A stretch of 60,264 nucleotides of DNA, taken from NCBI GenBank assembly GCA_903916735.1, contig CAIWXX010000029.1, forward strand, positions 1 to 60,264. Reading direction: 5' to 3'. A program made the position numbers and the translations under genes. This DNA comes from an uncultured Acidobacteriota bacterium. GTDB lineage: Bacteria > Acidobacteriota > CAIWXX01. Below the pieces are notes generated by a model. That model was given only the letters and a program-made list of their open reading frames with translations, did not search any database and was not told the origin of the DNA. How positions within the stretch are numbered: the stretch's first letter is position 1; each line of letters opens with the position of its first letter. Positions 17,908-26,679 of the stretch are shown here, piece by piece.

Positions 17908-20442
17908 ATGAAACGTGGCAACGCTGTGACTGTCGGCATTATCTGGAGTGCAGTGATTTTCCTTTTTTCATCGCAAGCCTTTGGAAGCCTTAGTGTCGGC
18001 CCGCCTTTCACCGTCGCGTCATGGGCAAACGCATCTTCGGTAGGGTTCCACAACTGTAATATGGCCTATGGCGATGGAGTCTATGCCTTCCTTTATGTCG
18101 ACCGGTCTTCTGGGAATGATCGGGTGAGTATCTCGTTCGTCAACGCCGCTAACGGCGCCGTCACCGGCCCATTCATACTTGATGCCATTACAGGGACCGG
18201 TCATGGACTAGTTTCAATAGCTTATGACAGCACTAACAAGCATTTCGGAGCATTGTGGTGCCAAGTGAAGGATTCCAGCCATTCTGAGCTCCTCTTTCGG
18301 TATGTATGCAAAGACGGATCCATGGGCACTCGATTTGTCGCATCCACGGCTTTTCCCTTGATGCCGAGCGGTTCCAGCATCACCTGGGCACCCAACCTGG
18401 GAAAATACGTGGCGGTTTTTGAATATTACAACGGCTCGGAATGGGATCTCCAGGCGATGAGCTTCACAGGCAATGGGACTCTTCGTACCTATTCGGCCAC
18501 ACTCGATTCTATGTCTGGGCCACCCCCCAGTATATCTTCGATTGAGAAGTCTCAATTTGGTGGCCCCGATTCATTCGGCCCGCGGATTGCATCCGATGGG
18601 TCAGGTGTCGGGGTTATCTATCACACGAATACTCTTCATTATGTCTATCTCACCAGCGGCCTCGCTATTCAATACGGACCAGCCTCGATCACCAGCGTCT
18701 CCTGCCAGCAATACAGCTTCGCTTATAATTCAACGAACAGCGAATTCAGTCTCCTTTGGGCCAAGCAAGTTCAGAATGCTGCAGGTATTCTTTTTTCACG
18801 ACTGGGGCCATCTGGTCTTCTTGCATCCAGTGCGCCGGTTCCAACATGCTATCAGAGTGCAATCCCAAGCTTGGCCTGGGACGGGAGCAAATACATCGCA
18901 TCATGGCATGAGTCAGATGGATTGAATTGGTACCATAGGGCAGCTACCCTTGATAGTAGCGGCAATATCGAGCAGGGGTCGTTGATAACCATTCCCTTCA
19001 CCGGTGGATCCGACACTTGCATGGTTGCTGCCTACGAGCCGAATAAATACATTATCGGCCGGCGATATGGTTACTCCGTCATCGAAGCCCGCTTAGCATC
19101 AACTCAGATCATGTTGACGACGACGGCGATTCCATCGGACGGCGGAAGGGTAGATCCGGCGGACATGACTGGCCCTTACACGCTCGGTGAGAAAGTAACG
19201 GTCACCGAAAATCCATCAAGTGGATGGACGTTCTCCTTTTGGTCTGGTGACATCGCAGACGCTACCTATCCGGACTATCCAGACCTAACTAGAATAAAGG
19301 TGACAATGGATCGTGCGAAAGCCATTGTTGCTAACTTCACGAACCCGTCGTGGCCGAGAATGACAGTCGCCGTCAGCCCCCCTAGCAGTGGAAATGCGAC
19401 TGTTAACGGACAGAGCTCGGCGCAGGCGGCCGCTGGAATATCCATGAATCTGTGGACCGCGGCGAATACAGGCTTCATCTTCAATAGCTGGAGGAATGCG
19501 GTCGGCGCGCTAATCGGGACGTTGCCGATGAATCGCGCGAATACGTACAACATGCCGAGTTTGGACACAACGGTGTATGCAACCTTCGACACGGCGTACT
19601 CCGTGACGACGACCGGCAGCCCGATGGAAGGCGGCACGGTTGCACCCACCGGCGCACTCTGGTACGTGGCCAACGCGCAGGTCGCTTTCACCGCCGGTGC
19701 ATACACCGGCTATACCTTCTCCGGATGGACAATCAACGGAGTGGATGCGGGCAACGCCAACCCGATCCTGGTGACCATCGACAACAATAAGACGATCTAC
19801 GCGAACTTCACATACAACGGAGGCGGAACGACCTACACTCTGACGACAAGCTATACGCCGACCGATGCAGGTACTGTCTCACCTTCCGGCACGACATCCT
19901 ATCCTGTTGGTTCAAATGTCAAGGTCACGGCATCACCGCTGACGGGATATGCTCTGGATTCCTGGAGCGGCGACGCCAGTGGAAACACGAATCCCGTGAC
20001 GATCAACATGAGTGCCAACAAGATTGTCACGGCCAACTTCAAGAAATATACAGGCAACCTCCAACCCGCTATTACGAACTTCAAGCAGCTCAGCTCGATT
20101 ACCAAGAGTAAAGCGTCCTTCAGCCTTGACTTTACGGACGGAGATGCCAACTTGAGCGGCGGAGCCGTGAACCTGACTTACCAGTACAAATCAAAACAGA
20201 AGCCGTACTCCGCCACATACACCATTCCTGCAAAAATCACTTCGATCACGGGAACGACATCCGGAACGATCTCGTTCTCCACGAAATTCAAAAGCTTGAG
20301 TGCAAGACTAAAATCTTTCTGGATGCAGGTTAATATCAACGATAAAGCCGCTTTGAAAAGCAATACGCTTGACCTCGTGGCTAAGAAAACCATGTCGAAG
20401 AGAATCACGTCTCGCGGCGATGATATGGAGCCGGAACAGTAG
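17908..20442 (+). CDS. Secreted protein with propeller-like repeats and four InlB-type B-repeats
   Basis: 844 residues with a signal peptide (about 1-26, ending SSQAFG). Residues ~30-395 contain 40-60-residue units such as NKHFGALWCQ, LGKYVAVFEYYNGSEW and SKYIASWHESDGLNW, suggesting a beta-propeller. Four divergent B-repeats follow at about 400-478, 479-560, 562-640 and 643-712; each has a GG/AGxVxP start, a G[YF]xFxxWxG core and an xxVxANF end. A ~130-residue Lys/Ser-rich C-terminal domain (NLQPAITNFKQLSSITKSK) closes the protein. No LPXTG, PEP-CTERM or secretion-system tail is obvious. An extracellular binding or surface role is likely. The ribosome site is the best in the window, suggesting high expression. 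Confidence 0.85.
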   Translation: MKRGNAVTVGIIWSAVIFLFSSQAFGSLSVGPPFTVASWANASSVGFHNCNMAYGDGVYAFLYVDRSSGNDRVSISFVNAANGAVTGPFILDAITGTGHGLVSIAYDSTNKHFGALWCQVKDSSHSELLFRYVCKDGSMGTRFVASTAFPLMPSGSSITWAPNLGKYVAVFEYYNGSEWDLQAMSFTGNGTLRTYSATLDSMSGPPPSISSIEKSQFGGPDSFGPRIASDGSGVGVIYHTNTLHYVYLTSGLAIQYGPASITSVSCQQYSFAYNSTNSEFSLLWAKQVQNAAGILFSRLGPSGLLASSAPVPTCYQSAIPSLAWDGSKYIASWHESDGLNWYHRAATLDSSGNIEQGSLITIPFTGGSDTCMVAAYEPNKYIIGRRYGYSVIEARLASTQIMLTTTAIPSDGGRVDPADMTGPYTLGEKVTVTENPSSGWTFSFWSGDIADATYPDYPDLTRIKVTMDRAKAIVANFTNPSWPRMTVAVSPPSSGNATVNGQSSAQAAAGISMNLWTAANTGFIFNSWRNAVGALIGTLPMNRANTYNMPSLDTTVYATFDTAYSVTTTGSPMEGGTVAPTGALWYVANAQVAFTAGAYTGYTFSGWTINGVDAGNANPILVTIDNNKTIYANFTYNGGGTTYTLTTSYTPTDAGTVSPSGTTSYPVGSNVKVTASPLTGYALDSWSGDASGNTNPVTINMSANKIVTANFKKYTGNLQPAITNFKQLSSITKSKASFSLDFTDGDANLSGGAVNLTYQYKSKQKPYSATYTIPAKITSITGTTSGTISFSTKFKSLSARLKSFWMQVNINDKAALKSNTLDLVAKKTMSKRITSRGDDMEPEQ

Positions 20443-20483
20443 TTCCTTCGCGGGGCTATTCTGCGTTTGACTTTTAGCTTCTT

Positions 20484-20510
20484 CAATCCGCGGGCGCTGC
20501 TCGCGGATTG
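20484..20510. terminator. Stem-loop between convergent genes
   Basis: CAATCCGCG and CGCGGATTG form a perfect 9-bp stem around a nine-base loop, between two genes that converge here. No clear T-run follows on either strand, so intrinsic termination is only possible, not certain. Confidence 0.5.
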
Positions 20511-20518
20511 AGGATCGC

Positions 20519-22075
20519 TTATTCGTTGCTCATCTTCGCTGTGGGAGTGATCGCCATCGACATGACGGCGTTGATGCGTTTGGGCTTGTTGAGCAGCAGC
20601 CAGCAGATCTTGTTGATGTATCTCAGAACATCGGGATTGATGATGGTGTTCACCATGGTTGGGTAGAGCCAGTTGAGCTTGTCAGGATCGAAGTCGGGCG
20701 ACAGGTGCCCACCGGCAATGGCGATATCATAGAGGTTCGTGCCGGGATAAGGAACAACGCACATCATGTTGGCCCGATCCATGCCCTCGTCCATATGTTT
20801 CTTGGCCAGCAGAATCGTCTCGGTGAGCTCCTCGTACGTCTCGTCAGGGTATCCAAAAATATAATTTCCGCCGACGGTCATACCGAGTCTCTTGGCAGTG
20901 CGGATGATCGATTTTGTGTCGGTGCGTTCCAGGTTGAGCTTATGCGAACCGTATTTGTTGAGAATTCTCTGGGAACCCGATTCGAACGGGAGCGTTAGCT
21001 CGGCGAACCCCGTTTCGGCCATTGTCGTCATCAGATGTTCATCTGCGACGAGCTTTCCACCTTCTGATCGGCACATGTGAGTGATGTTGACGCCGTTGAC
21101 GTCGCTGAGCGTGAGTTTCCTCTGCTGGAGTCCGTGAAAGATGTCGATGGCGCGGTCTTTCTTGGCGAGGAGCGAGTCGTCTTCGAGGAAGACGTACTGA
21201 ACGCCGAGTGCTTTCAGAACGTCGATTTCCTGGAGGACCCGTTCTTTGGATTTCAGCCGCAGGCGCCTGATGTCGCCGGACGGCGACCCGCTGCCTTCCT
21301 TGGAAATATGGCAGTATTCGCAGCGGAAGGGGCAGCCGCGCGATGTCATCATGGAACCATAGTGGATATTGTCTTCAGGCTTGAACCCGCCGCCGTGCGG
21401 GCGGGCCAGTTCCCAGTAGCGCGCCAGTGGAACCAGATCCCAGGCCGGCATGGCCAGCTTGTCCAGATCCTGTTCGACGGCGGGAGCCGGGCTGGTGATG
21501 ATGCGGCCGTCATTCATGAAAGCGATGCCGGCGACGCCCGAGAAATCACGCGAGCCGCGGCGGAGGATGGCTCCTATCTCGAGGATGGTCGATTCGGCTT
21601 CTGAGAGGCATATGAGGTCGGCGCCGGCGGCGAGAAACCGCGAGATCTGGTGCCGCGAATTGAGGCCGCCCAGAAGGACGAGCTTTTGCGGATCCGCTCG
21701 CTTAACAATTTGGACGACTTCGATGACTCGCGACGTCTGCACGGTGAACATCGATGTGATCCCGATGACGTCGTACGGCAGGATTTCTTTCGCGATGTCC
21801 TCGGGGGACATCCCGATGCGAATGAGGCCGTTGGACATCTGCTCGGTGCGAAAGAAGGTCTCTTGGAGGGAATGGTTTTCGTTGCCGATACAGGCATCGA
21901 GAACCGTGACGTCGTAGCCGCCTCGACGAAGTGCGCCCGCCAGATAGAGCAGGCCGAGCGAGCCGTCGGGTTTGGCGCTGTCTTCGGGGGGAAAGTGCTG
22001 AGGAGCGTACATCAGAAGAAATCTGGGATCTCTGATGTTGGTGATCGTTGCGGGACCGGATGCCTGGGTTGTCAT
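20519..22075 (-). CDS. B12-binding-domain radical SAM protein
   Basis: 518 residues from the internal ATG (MTTQASGPAT), which GAGAAAGA precedes closely; the longer frame starting at 22129 has no good site. The N-terminal ~170 residues look like a cobalamin-binding Rossmann domain (SLGLLYLAGALRRGGYDVTVLDA, GGLNSRHQ). The radical SAM motif is SRGCPFRCEYCH (Cys at about 248, 252 and 255), and LPFESGSQRILNKYG follows as usual for this class. These enzymes perform methylations or rearrangements on lipids, hopanoids, sugars or cofactors; the substrate cannot be told here. A different radical SAM protein of the same general type is cut by the right window edge. It is convergent with the secreted-protein gene. 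Confidence 0.85.
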   Translation of the reverse strand: MTTQASGPATITNIRDPRFLLMYAPQHFPPEDSAKPDGSLGLLYLAGALRRGGYDVTVLDACIGNENHSLQETFFRTEQMSNGLIRIGMSPEDIAKEILPYDVIGITSMFTVQTSRVIEVVQIVKRADPQKLVLLGGLNSRHQISRFLAAGADLICLSEAESTILEIGAILRRGSRDFSGVAGIAFMNDGRIITSPAPAVEQDLDKLAMPAWDLVPLARYWELARPHGGGFKPEDNIHYGSMMTSRGCPFRCEYCHISKEGSGSPSGDIRRLRLKSKERVLQEIDVLKALGVQYVFLEDDSLLAKKDRAIDIFHGLQQRKLTLSDVNGVNITHMCRSEGGKLVADEHLMTTMAETGFAELTLPFESGSQRILNKYGSHKLNLERTDTKSIIRTAKRLGMTVGGNYIFGYPDETYEELTETILLAKKHMDEGMDRANMMCVVPYPGTNLYDIAIAGGHLSPDFDPDKLNWLYPTMVNTIINPDVLRYINKICWLLLNKPKRINAVMSMAITPTAKMSNE

Positions 22076-22614
22076 AATATCTTTCTCAAATTTCCGGCTT
22101 TCCGCCGGTATCCGTAGGAGCCTCTCCAAAACATGCGGGGAATATAGGGCGCTGGCCTGGTGATGTCAAATAGCCATGATCCGAAGCGGCATAGCCGCAA
22201 CCAAATAAGATGTCATCGACAACCATCCCACCCGAACCTCTAAGGAATGCAGGAAGAGAGGAAAGCAGGAACGGATTTATTTTTTCGATCAGCAGTGGTT
22301 TCATAGGCCATTCCTGCATTCTTTTCTTCCTGGCTTCCTGAGAGGAATTCACGATTATGCCCGGGCACAGATTTTGCCATTTTGTGCACAGAGTCGACTG
22401 GTCAGATACCAAAAAATATTCCTCTTGCCAAGATCGCGAACGTTGTCGTAAACGTAGACGTTTTACTCATCATGTGCAGTGATCAACTTTGCCGTTGCCT
22501 TGGAGAACACCCACCCCCCCATACTCGCGATGGAATGTGATAGCATAATCGCTCCATGAAACGGCGGTATTCGACACGGTTGAGCCAACTTTCCGATCTG
22601 CCGGCGATCGATCT
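22076..22614. other. Intergenic stretch of ~540 bases with dispersed repeat copy B
   Basis: It lies between the divergent radical SAM and flippase genes. Most of it is repeat copy B (22181-22410). From 22411 to 22614 I see no gene and no convincing promoter pair, only a CATAAT at 22544-22549. Confidence 0.5.
22181..22410 (-). repeat. Dispersed repeat family 1, copy B
   Basis: This is a 230-bp full-length copy on the minus strand. It begins GGTATCTGACCAGTC, has AATTCCTCTCAGGAAGCCAG and TCCGTTCCTGCTTTCCTC internally, and ends GGTTGCGGCTATGCCGCTTCGG. The start and the two internal blocks align well with copy A; the 3' part aligns with C and D. No obvious target duplication flanks it. Confidence 0.8.
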
Positions 22615-24090
22615 ATGAAGAAGCAACGCCTGTCACACCAGATTTTCTGGGGGACGACATGGTTGAATGCGGCCAATGTCATTGCCCGGTTAATGGGATT
22701 CGCATCGCAGATTGTGCTCGTTCGCGTGATGGGACTTGCCGAGTGGGGCGCCATGCAGGTTGTCATCGCAGCCTTCGATCTCGTCGCTATTTTCTTCGAT
22801 CTGAATCTATATTATTCGGCGATCCGGTACGGCGGCGAGGCGCTCGGGAGAGGCGATCGAGACAAATACGAAAGAGTGTTTTCGGCGGTTCTCCAGATCA
22901 AAATAGCGCTCTCCGGCTTTCTGATTCTCATATCGATCGGCGCCTGGAGCCTCGGCTTCTCTTACAAGGGCCAGCGCCTCGGCATCTCTTTTCTGATCCT
23001 GGCGTTCAACTATTTATTCATGGCTCTCTTCGGTTATGCGGTGACAATTTTCAACACCGACAAGCGTTTCGGCATGGTTTCCCTTCAGAATGCCTCATCG
23101 TCCATCATCACTGCATCATCGATGATCGTGGCGGCACTTATGAGCGGGACGATGGTCTCGGTGCTTTTTGGCCAGGCGATCGGCAGCCTGACGATATCCT
23201 GCCTCGTTCTCATTCTGATTCGCGATCGCATCTATTTCAGGAGGATCACGCGCGCTCTCCTGAAAGAGGTCTCTGTTTACGCGGCGCAGTGGGCTGTGTC
23301 GAGCATCATGAAGAGGATTCTTGGAAAGATGAGTGTGCTGATCGTTGGGATCTATATCACTCCCAAGGCAGCGGGCCTGTATCGCATCGCCCAGTCAATT
23401 GCGTCTCCGATCAATACCGCCGTCGGGCCTCTCTGGAATGTTCTTTTTCCAATTGTATCGGAAACAGCCGGAAAAGAGGATTACGGCAAGTTGATGACGC
23501 TGGTCCATCGGGGAGGCCGGTTGCTGACGGTCGGCGCGATTCCACTCGCCGCTGTTGCTTCGTTCCTGGTCGCTCCTTTCCTTCACATCGTCTATAAAAT
23601 CGATTCTCCAGAGGCCGTCTCGACAGCGGTGCTTCTCCTGTGGGTCTCCGCGCTCTCTGTCACGAGCACGATTTTTCCACCCATCCTTCGTGTTTTCAGA
23701 AATGATATCGCAACCTGGTATTCCGTGGTGGCCACGGCTCTGAACGTCGGGCTCGCTTTCCTCCTCGTGCGGCCTCTCGGTATTCGAGGCTGTGCGATGG
23801 CGACTCTGATAACCTATGCTTCCGGCTTCGTCTTCATGTACGCTTACCTTCACGGCTTTCTTGCACGCCGGACCAAGGTTCGCTACGATGCCCGCTACTT
23901 TCTTCTCTACATACCCGCCACGCTGCTTCTGGTGACGGGATATTTGAACGAACACCTGATGACGGCTATCGGTACAGCCGCCTTAATCGGCGTTGTATTT
24001 ATATTTAGGATGATTTCACTTCGTGAGCTGAAGGAATTCCTGCCGAATTTCAAATTTGGACGAACTGTCAAACCGGAGTCGATTTCATGA
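22615..24090 (+). CDS. Polysaccharide flippase of the MOP superfamily (Wzx-like)
   Basis: 491 residues with about 12-14 membrane helices and no large soluble domain, as expected for the Wzx/MurJ-type transporters that carry lipid-linked oligosaccharides across the cytoplasmic membrane. The N-terminus, IFWGTTWLNAANVIARLMGFASQIVLVRVMG, has the pattern of Polysacc_synt members, and the FGYAVTIFNTDKRFG loop fits too. It is first in a four-gene operon and overlaps the next gene by four bases (ATGA). No Wzy polymerase or initiating phosphosugar transferase is nearby, so the lipid-linked unit must be started by genes elsewhere. Confidence 0.9.
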   Translation: MKKQRLSHQIFWGTTWLNAANVIARLMGFASQIVLVRVMGLAEWGAMQVVIAAFDLVAIFFDLNLYYSAIRYGGEALGRGDRDKYERVFSAVLQIKIALSGFLILISIGAWSLGFSYKGQRLGISFLILAFNYLFMALFGYAVTIFNTDKRFGMVSLQNASSSIITASSMIVAALMSGTMVSVLFGQAIGSLTISCLVLILIRDRIYFRRITRALLKEVSVYAAQWAVSSIMKRILGKMSVLIVGIYITPKAAGLYRIAQSIASPINTAVGPLWNVLFPIVSETAGKEDYGKLMTLVHRGGRLLTVGAIPLAAVASFLVAPFLHIVYKIDSPEAVSTAVLLLWVSALSVTSTIFPPILRVFRNDIATWYSVVATALNVGLAFLLVRPLGIRGCAMATLITYASGFVFMYAYLHGFLARRTKVRYDARYFLLYIPATLLLVTGYLNEHLMTAIGTAALIGVVFIFRMISLRELKEFLPNFKFGRTVKPESIS

Positions 24091-24818
24091 CGATCGGATC
24101 GCGCTTTTTCGAATTCATGGAGCTGTTTCTGACGAGACTCCCCCCGAACTGGGCGGCGGCATTTGATTTCTATTTTCACCCCGGCCTCCGTCACCAATGG
24201 GGAGGTGCTTTCAACGGCCAGCGCGGCAGGCGAGAGATCTTTGCTGATCTGCTCAAAATGTGCGGCTTTCAGGCTGTTGTGGAAACGGGATCCTATCGAG
24301 GCGGAACGACCGAATTCATTTACCGGCAATCATCTGTGCTGACGTACAGCGTCGAATGCGAACTGCGGTCTTACCATTACGCGGCGCGGCGTTTAAAGAA
24401 ATATGACAGCGTTCATCTGTCATTGGGAAATTCCCGCTCTTTTCTTGAAAAACTCAGCCGGGACCCGACGGTGCCGAAACAGAACGTCTTCTTCTATCTT
24501 GATGCTCACTGGTATGACCATCTTCCTCTCCGTCAGGAGCTCGAAATCATTTTCCGGCATTGGACCGAGTCGGTTGTGATGATTGATGATTTTCAGGTTC
24601 CGGGCGATCCTGGATATGGGTTCGATGATTATGGGGCCGGCGAATGCCTCTGCCTCGATTACCTCGCACCTCTCGCGCATCACAAATGGGAAGCGTTCTT
24701 TCCATCGGTTTCCTCGCAGAATGAAACAGGCCGCCGGCGCGGATGCGTCGTGCTTGCCAACAGCCCCATCACGAAGGATTCTTTGCAGCATCTGCAGACG
24801 CTCCGCCAGGCGTCCTGA
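24087..24818 (+). CDS. Class I methyltransferase-fold protein of a glycan operon
   Basis: 243 residues. VVETGSYRGGTTEFIYRQSS is a variant motif I (ETGS.RGG), then YSVECELRSYHYA and NVFFYLDAHWYDHLPLRQEL, where the acidic LDAHW motif resembles macrocin-type and cephalosporin hydroxylase-type methyltransferases. MIDDFQVPGDPGYGFDDYG follows. It is probably a SAM-dependent O-methyltransferase acting on a sugar. The start overlaps the flippase stop by four bases, so expression is coupled, and the next gene starts seven bases after its stop. Confidence 0.7.
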   Translation: MTIGSRFFEFMELFLTRLPPNWAAAFDFYFHPGLRHQWGGAFNGQRGRREIFADLLKMCGFQAVVETGSYRGGTTEFIYRQSSVLTYSVECELRSYHYAARRLKKYDSVHLSLGNSRSFLEKLSRDPTVPKQNVFFYLDAHWYDHLPLRQELEIIFRHWTESVVMIDDFQVPGDPGYGFDDYGAGECLCLDYLAPLAHHKWEAFFPSVSSQNETGRRRGCVVLANSPITKDSLQHLQTLRQAS

Positions 24819-24825
24819 GCCATTC

Positions 24826-25827
24826 ATGGCAGCGCCAACTCTCAAAGATCTCCCGCCGCCTCCTCCAATGAGGACCGGCTGGCCGTGGACCGAAGGCGCA
24901 CCATCGACTCCGGCCACTATGCCGGATGGCGCTCCATGGCCACGCATGTCGATGACGACCCCGTCATTCAATCAGGCGAAGTACCTGGAAGAGACAATCA
25001 GGTCGGTCCTTCTCCAGGGATATCCAAACCTCGAGTATTTCATCTTCGATGGCGGAAGCACCGATGGCAGTCTCGATATTATTCGAAAATATGAATCGTG
25101 GGTGACATATTGCGAAAGCGGTCGCGATCGGGGCCAGGGAGATGCGATCAACAAAGGATTCGCTCGCTCGACCGGCGATTACGTCGCCTGGATCAACTCC
25201 GATGATGTTCTCTACCCCGGCTTCATCACACGAATGGTGACCGCCTTCCAGAAGCGCCCGGATTGTGGACTGCTTTACGGGGATGTCGACACGGCATGGG
25301 ATATGGAAACCAAGAGAACGCCGCGGTTGGGGAGGAGCACGACCGTTGAGGAAATGCTGCGCACACTCAAGATACCGATCCCTCAGCAGAGCTGCATGTG
25401 GCGCCGGTCGGTCGTCGAAAAGATTGGACCGCTGGAACCGGGCTGGCGCGTGACGCTGGATCGGGAGTACCTCATGCGAACATGCCTGTGCACAAAATTT
25501 GGATATATCCCGGGATCCGTCGCTCTCTTCCGGTACCATTCCGGTACGATTGCGATGTCGGAACAGCGAGGATGGTTGACGGAGATCCCGAAGCTTTATC
25601 GGGAAATGTTCGAGAAAGAATATTTCCCGGAAAAGTTGCGAGCGTTGAGGCGAGAGACCATGAGCTCGGCCTTTATGTTTTGCGCGCGGACAGCGGTGAA
25701 ATGCGGGGAGCAGTGGAAGAGCATCGTGTTCACAATAAAAGCGATCGGGATATACCCGTGGTTGTTGTTTGGAAAAAATGATGTTTACACCGCGATCCGG
25801 AAGCGTTTTCGCAAGCTGCTTTCATAG
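24826..25827 (+). CDS. GT2-family glycosyltransferase
   Basis: 333 residues from ATG 24826 (MAAPTLKDLPPPPP). The longer frame from 24583 overlaps the previous gene in another phase and is rejected. The first ~35 residues are Pro-rich and precede the GT-A core: MTTPSFNQAKYLEETIRSVL, FIFDGGSTDGSLDII, and WINSDDVLYPG as the DxD-type metal site. LDREYLMRTCL follows in the acceptor region. Typical of enzymes adding one sugar to a lipid-linked oligosaccharide that the adjacent flippase would export. The Pro-rich leader lies outside the catalytic fold. Confidence 0.88.
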   Translation: MAAPTLKDLPPPPPMRTGWPWTEGAPSTPATMPDGAPWPRMSMTTPSFNQAKYLEETIRSVLLQGYPNLEYFIFDGGSTDGSLDIIRKYESWVTYCESGRDRGQGDAINKGFARSTGDYVAWINSDDVLYPGFITRMVTAFQKRPDCGLLYGDVDTAWDMETKRTPRLGRSTTVEEMLRTLKIPIPQQSCMWRRSVVEKIGPLEPGWRVTLDREYLMRTCLCTKFGYIPGSVALFRYHSGTIAMSEQRGWLTEIPKLYREMFEKEYFPEKLRALRRETMSSAFMFCARTAVKCGEQWKSIVFTIKAIGIYPWLLFGKNDVYTAIRKRFRKLLS

Positions 25828-25877
25828 CCGCCGGCTCAGATGTATCATGCTGAAGCGACGAGTAAAGTTGAAATGAA

Positions 25878-26633
25878 ATGAAAAAAATGAGGACGCTGGC
25901 GAGAAAGCTGCGCAAGGCAGCGGATCTGATGGATGTGCAAGACGCCTGGGAGGCTCGAAGACTGGGTGTGCCTCTCAACTTGTACCGATTTTTCCAGCGC
26001 GTGAACGTGATTGCGCCCATCCAGACAATCCTGGACATCGGCGCCAATCGCGGCGATTTTTCGCGATTTTGTGCCGTCTCTTTTCCTGACGCAACGATCC
26101 ATGCATTCGAACCCTTGACCGAATGCCGGCCGGTCTTAAAGGAATTGGCTGGGAAATATCAACAAATCCACCTCCATCCGGTGGCACTCGGCGAAACCGC
26201 CGGAGAAGTGGAGATGTTCGAAAACGCCTATAATCCATCCAGCAGCATTCTCCCAATGTTGGATCGGCATCGCGAATTATGGCCGAAAACCGCTTGGGAT
26301 AAAAAAATCAGGGTCACGATGGAGACGCTGGATCATTTCGTAAAGAACCTGGACCTCAAGCCACCGCTCTTCATCAAGATCGATGTTCAGGGATATGAGA
26401 TGCACGTTCTATCCGGAGCGAAGCGAGTCCTGCAGAACACGTCGGTCATTATGACGGAAGTGCTCTTCGAACCGCTCTACAAGGACCAGGCTGATTTCAT
26501 CGAGATCGTGAATTTCCTGGGGGGCCAGGGATTTCGATTCACGGAATTTGTCGATGAGCGACGGTTGCCGCCCTACGATACACTCGCCTACGCGGACGCC
26601 GCCTTCGTCAAGATGCCGGATCGGCGGCTTTAA
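25878..26633 (+). CDS. FkbM-family methyltransferase
   Basis: 251 residues. TILDIGANRGDFSRFC is motif I, followed by ATIHAFEPLTECRPVLKEL and the FkbM signature FIKIDVQGYEMHVLSGAKRVL. Members O-methylate sugars and macrolides. It ends the flippase operon. A second in-frame ATG three codons in (25887) is an equally possible start. The gene converges with the GT-C gene at 26680, leaving 46 bases with no clear terminator. Confidence 0.92.
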   Translation: MKKMRTLARKLRKAADLMDVQDAWEARRLGVPLNLYRFFQRVNVIAPIQTILDIGANRGDFSRFCAVSFPDATIHAFEPLTECRPVLKELAGKYQQIHLHPVALGETAGEVEMFENAYNPSSSILPMLDRHRELWPKTAWDKKIRVTMETLDHFVKNLDLKPPLFIKIDVQGYEMHVLSGAKRVLQNTSVIMTEVLFEPLYKDQADFIEIVNFLGGQGFRFTEFVDERRLPPYDTLAYADAAFVKMPDRRL

Positions 26634-26679
26634 AAAGCCGGCTCCTTCATATCACGGCAATCCACAGCGATAGAAATTT

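Noticed and set aside
22076-22129. Longer start of the B12-binding radical SAM protein
   Set aside because: The extension has no ribosome site and no family sequence; GAGAAAGA precedes the ATG at 22075.
24583-24825. GT2 gene starting at 24583
   Set aside because: That part overlaps the preceding gene in another frame with basic, Cys-containing residues. The ATG at 24826 follows that gene's stop by seven bases.
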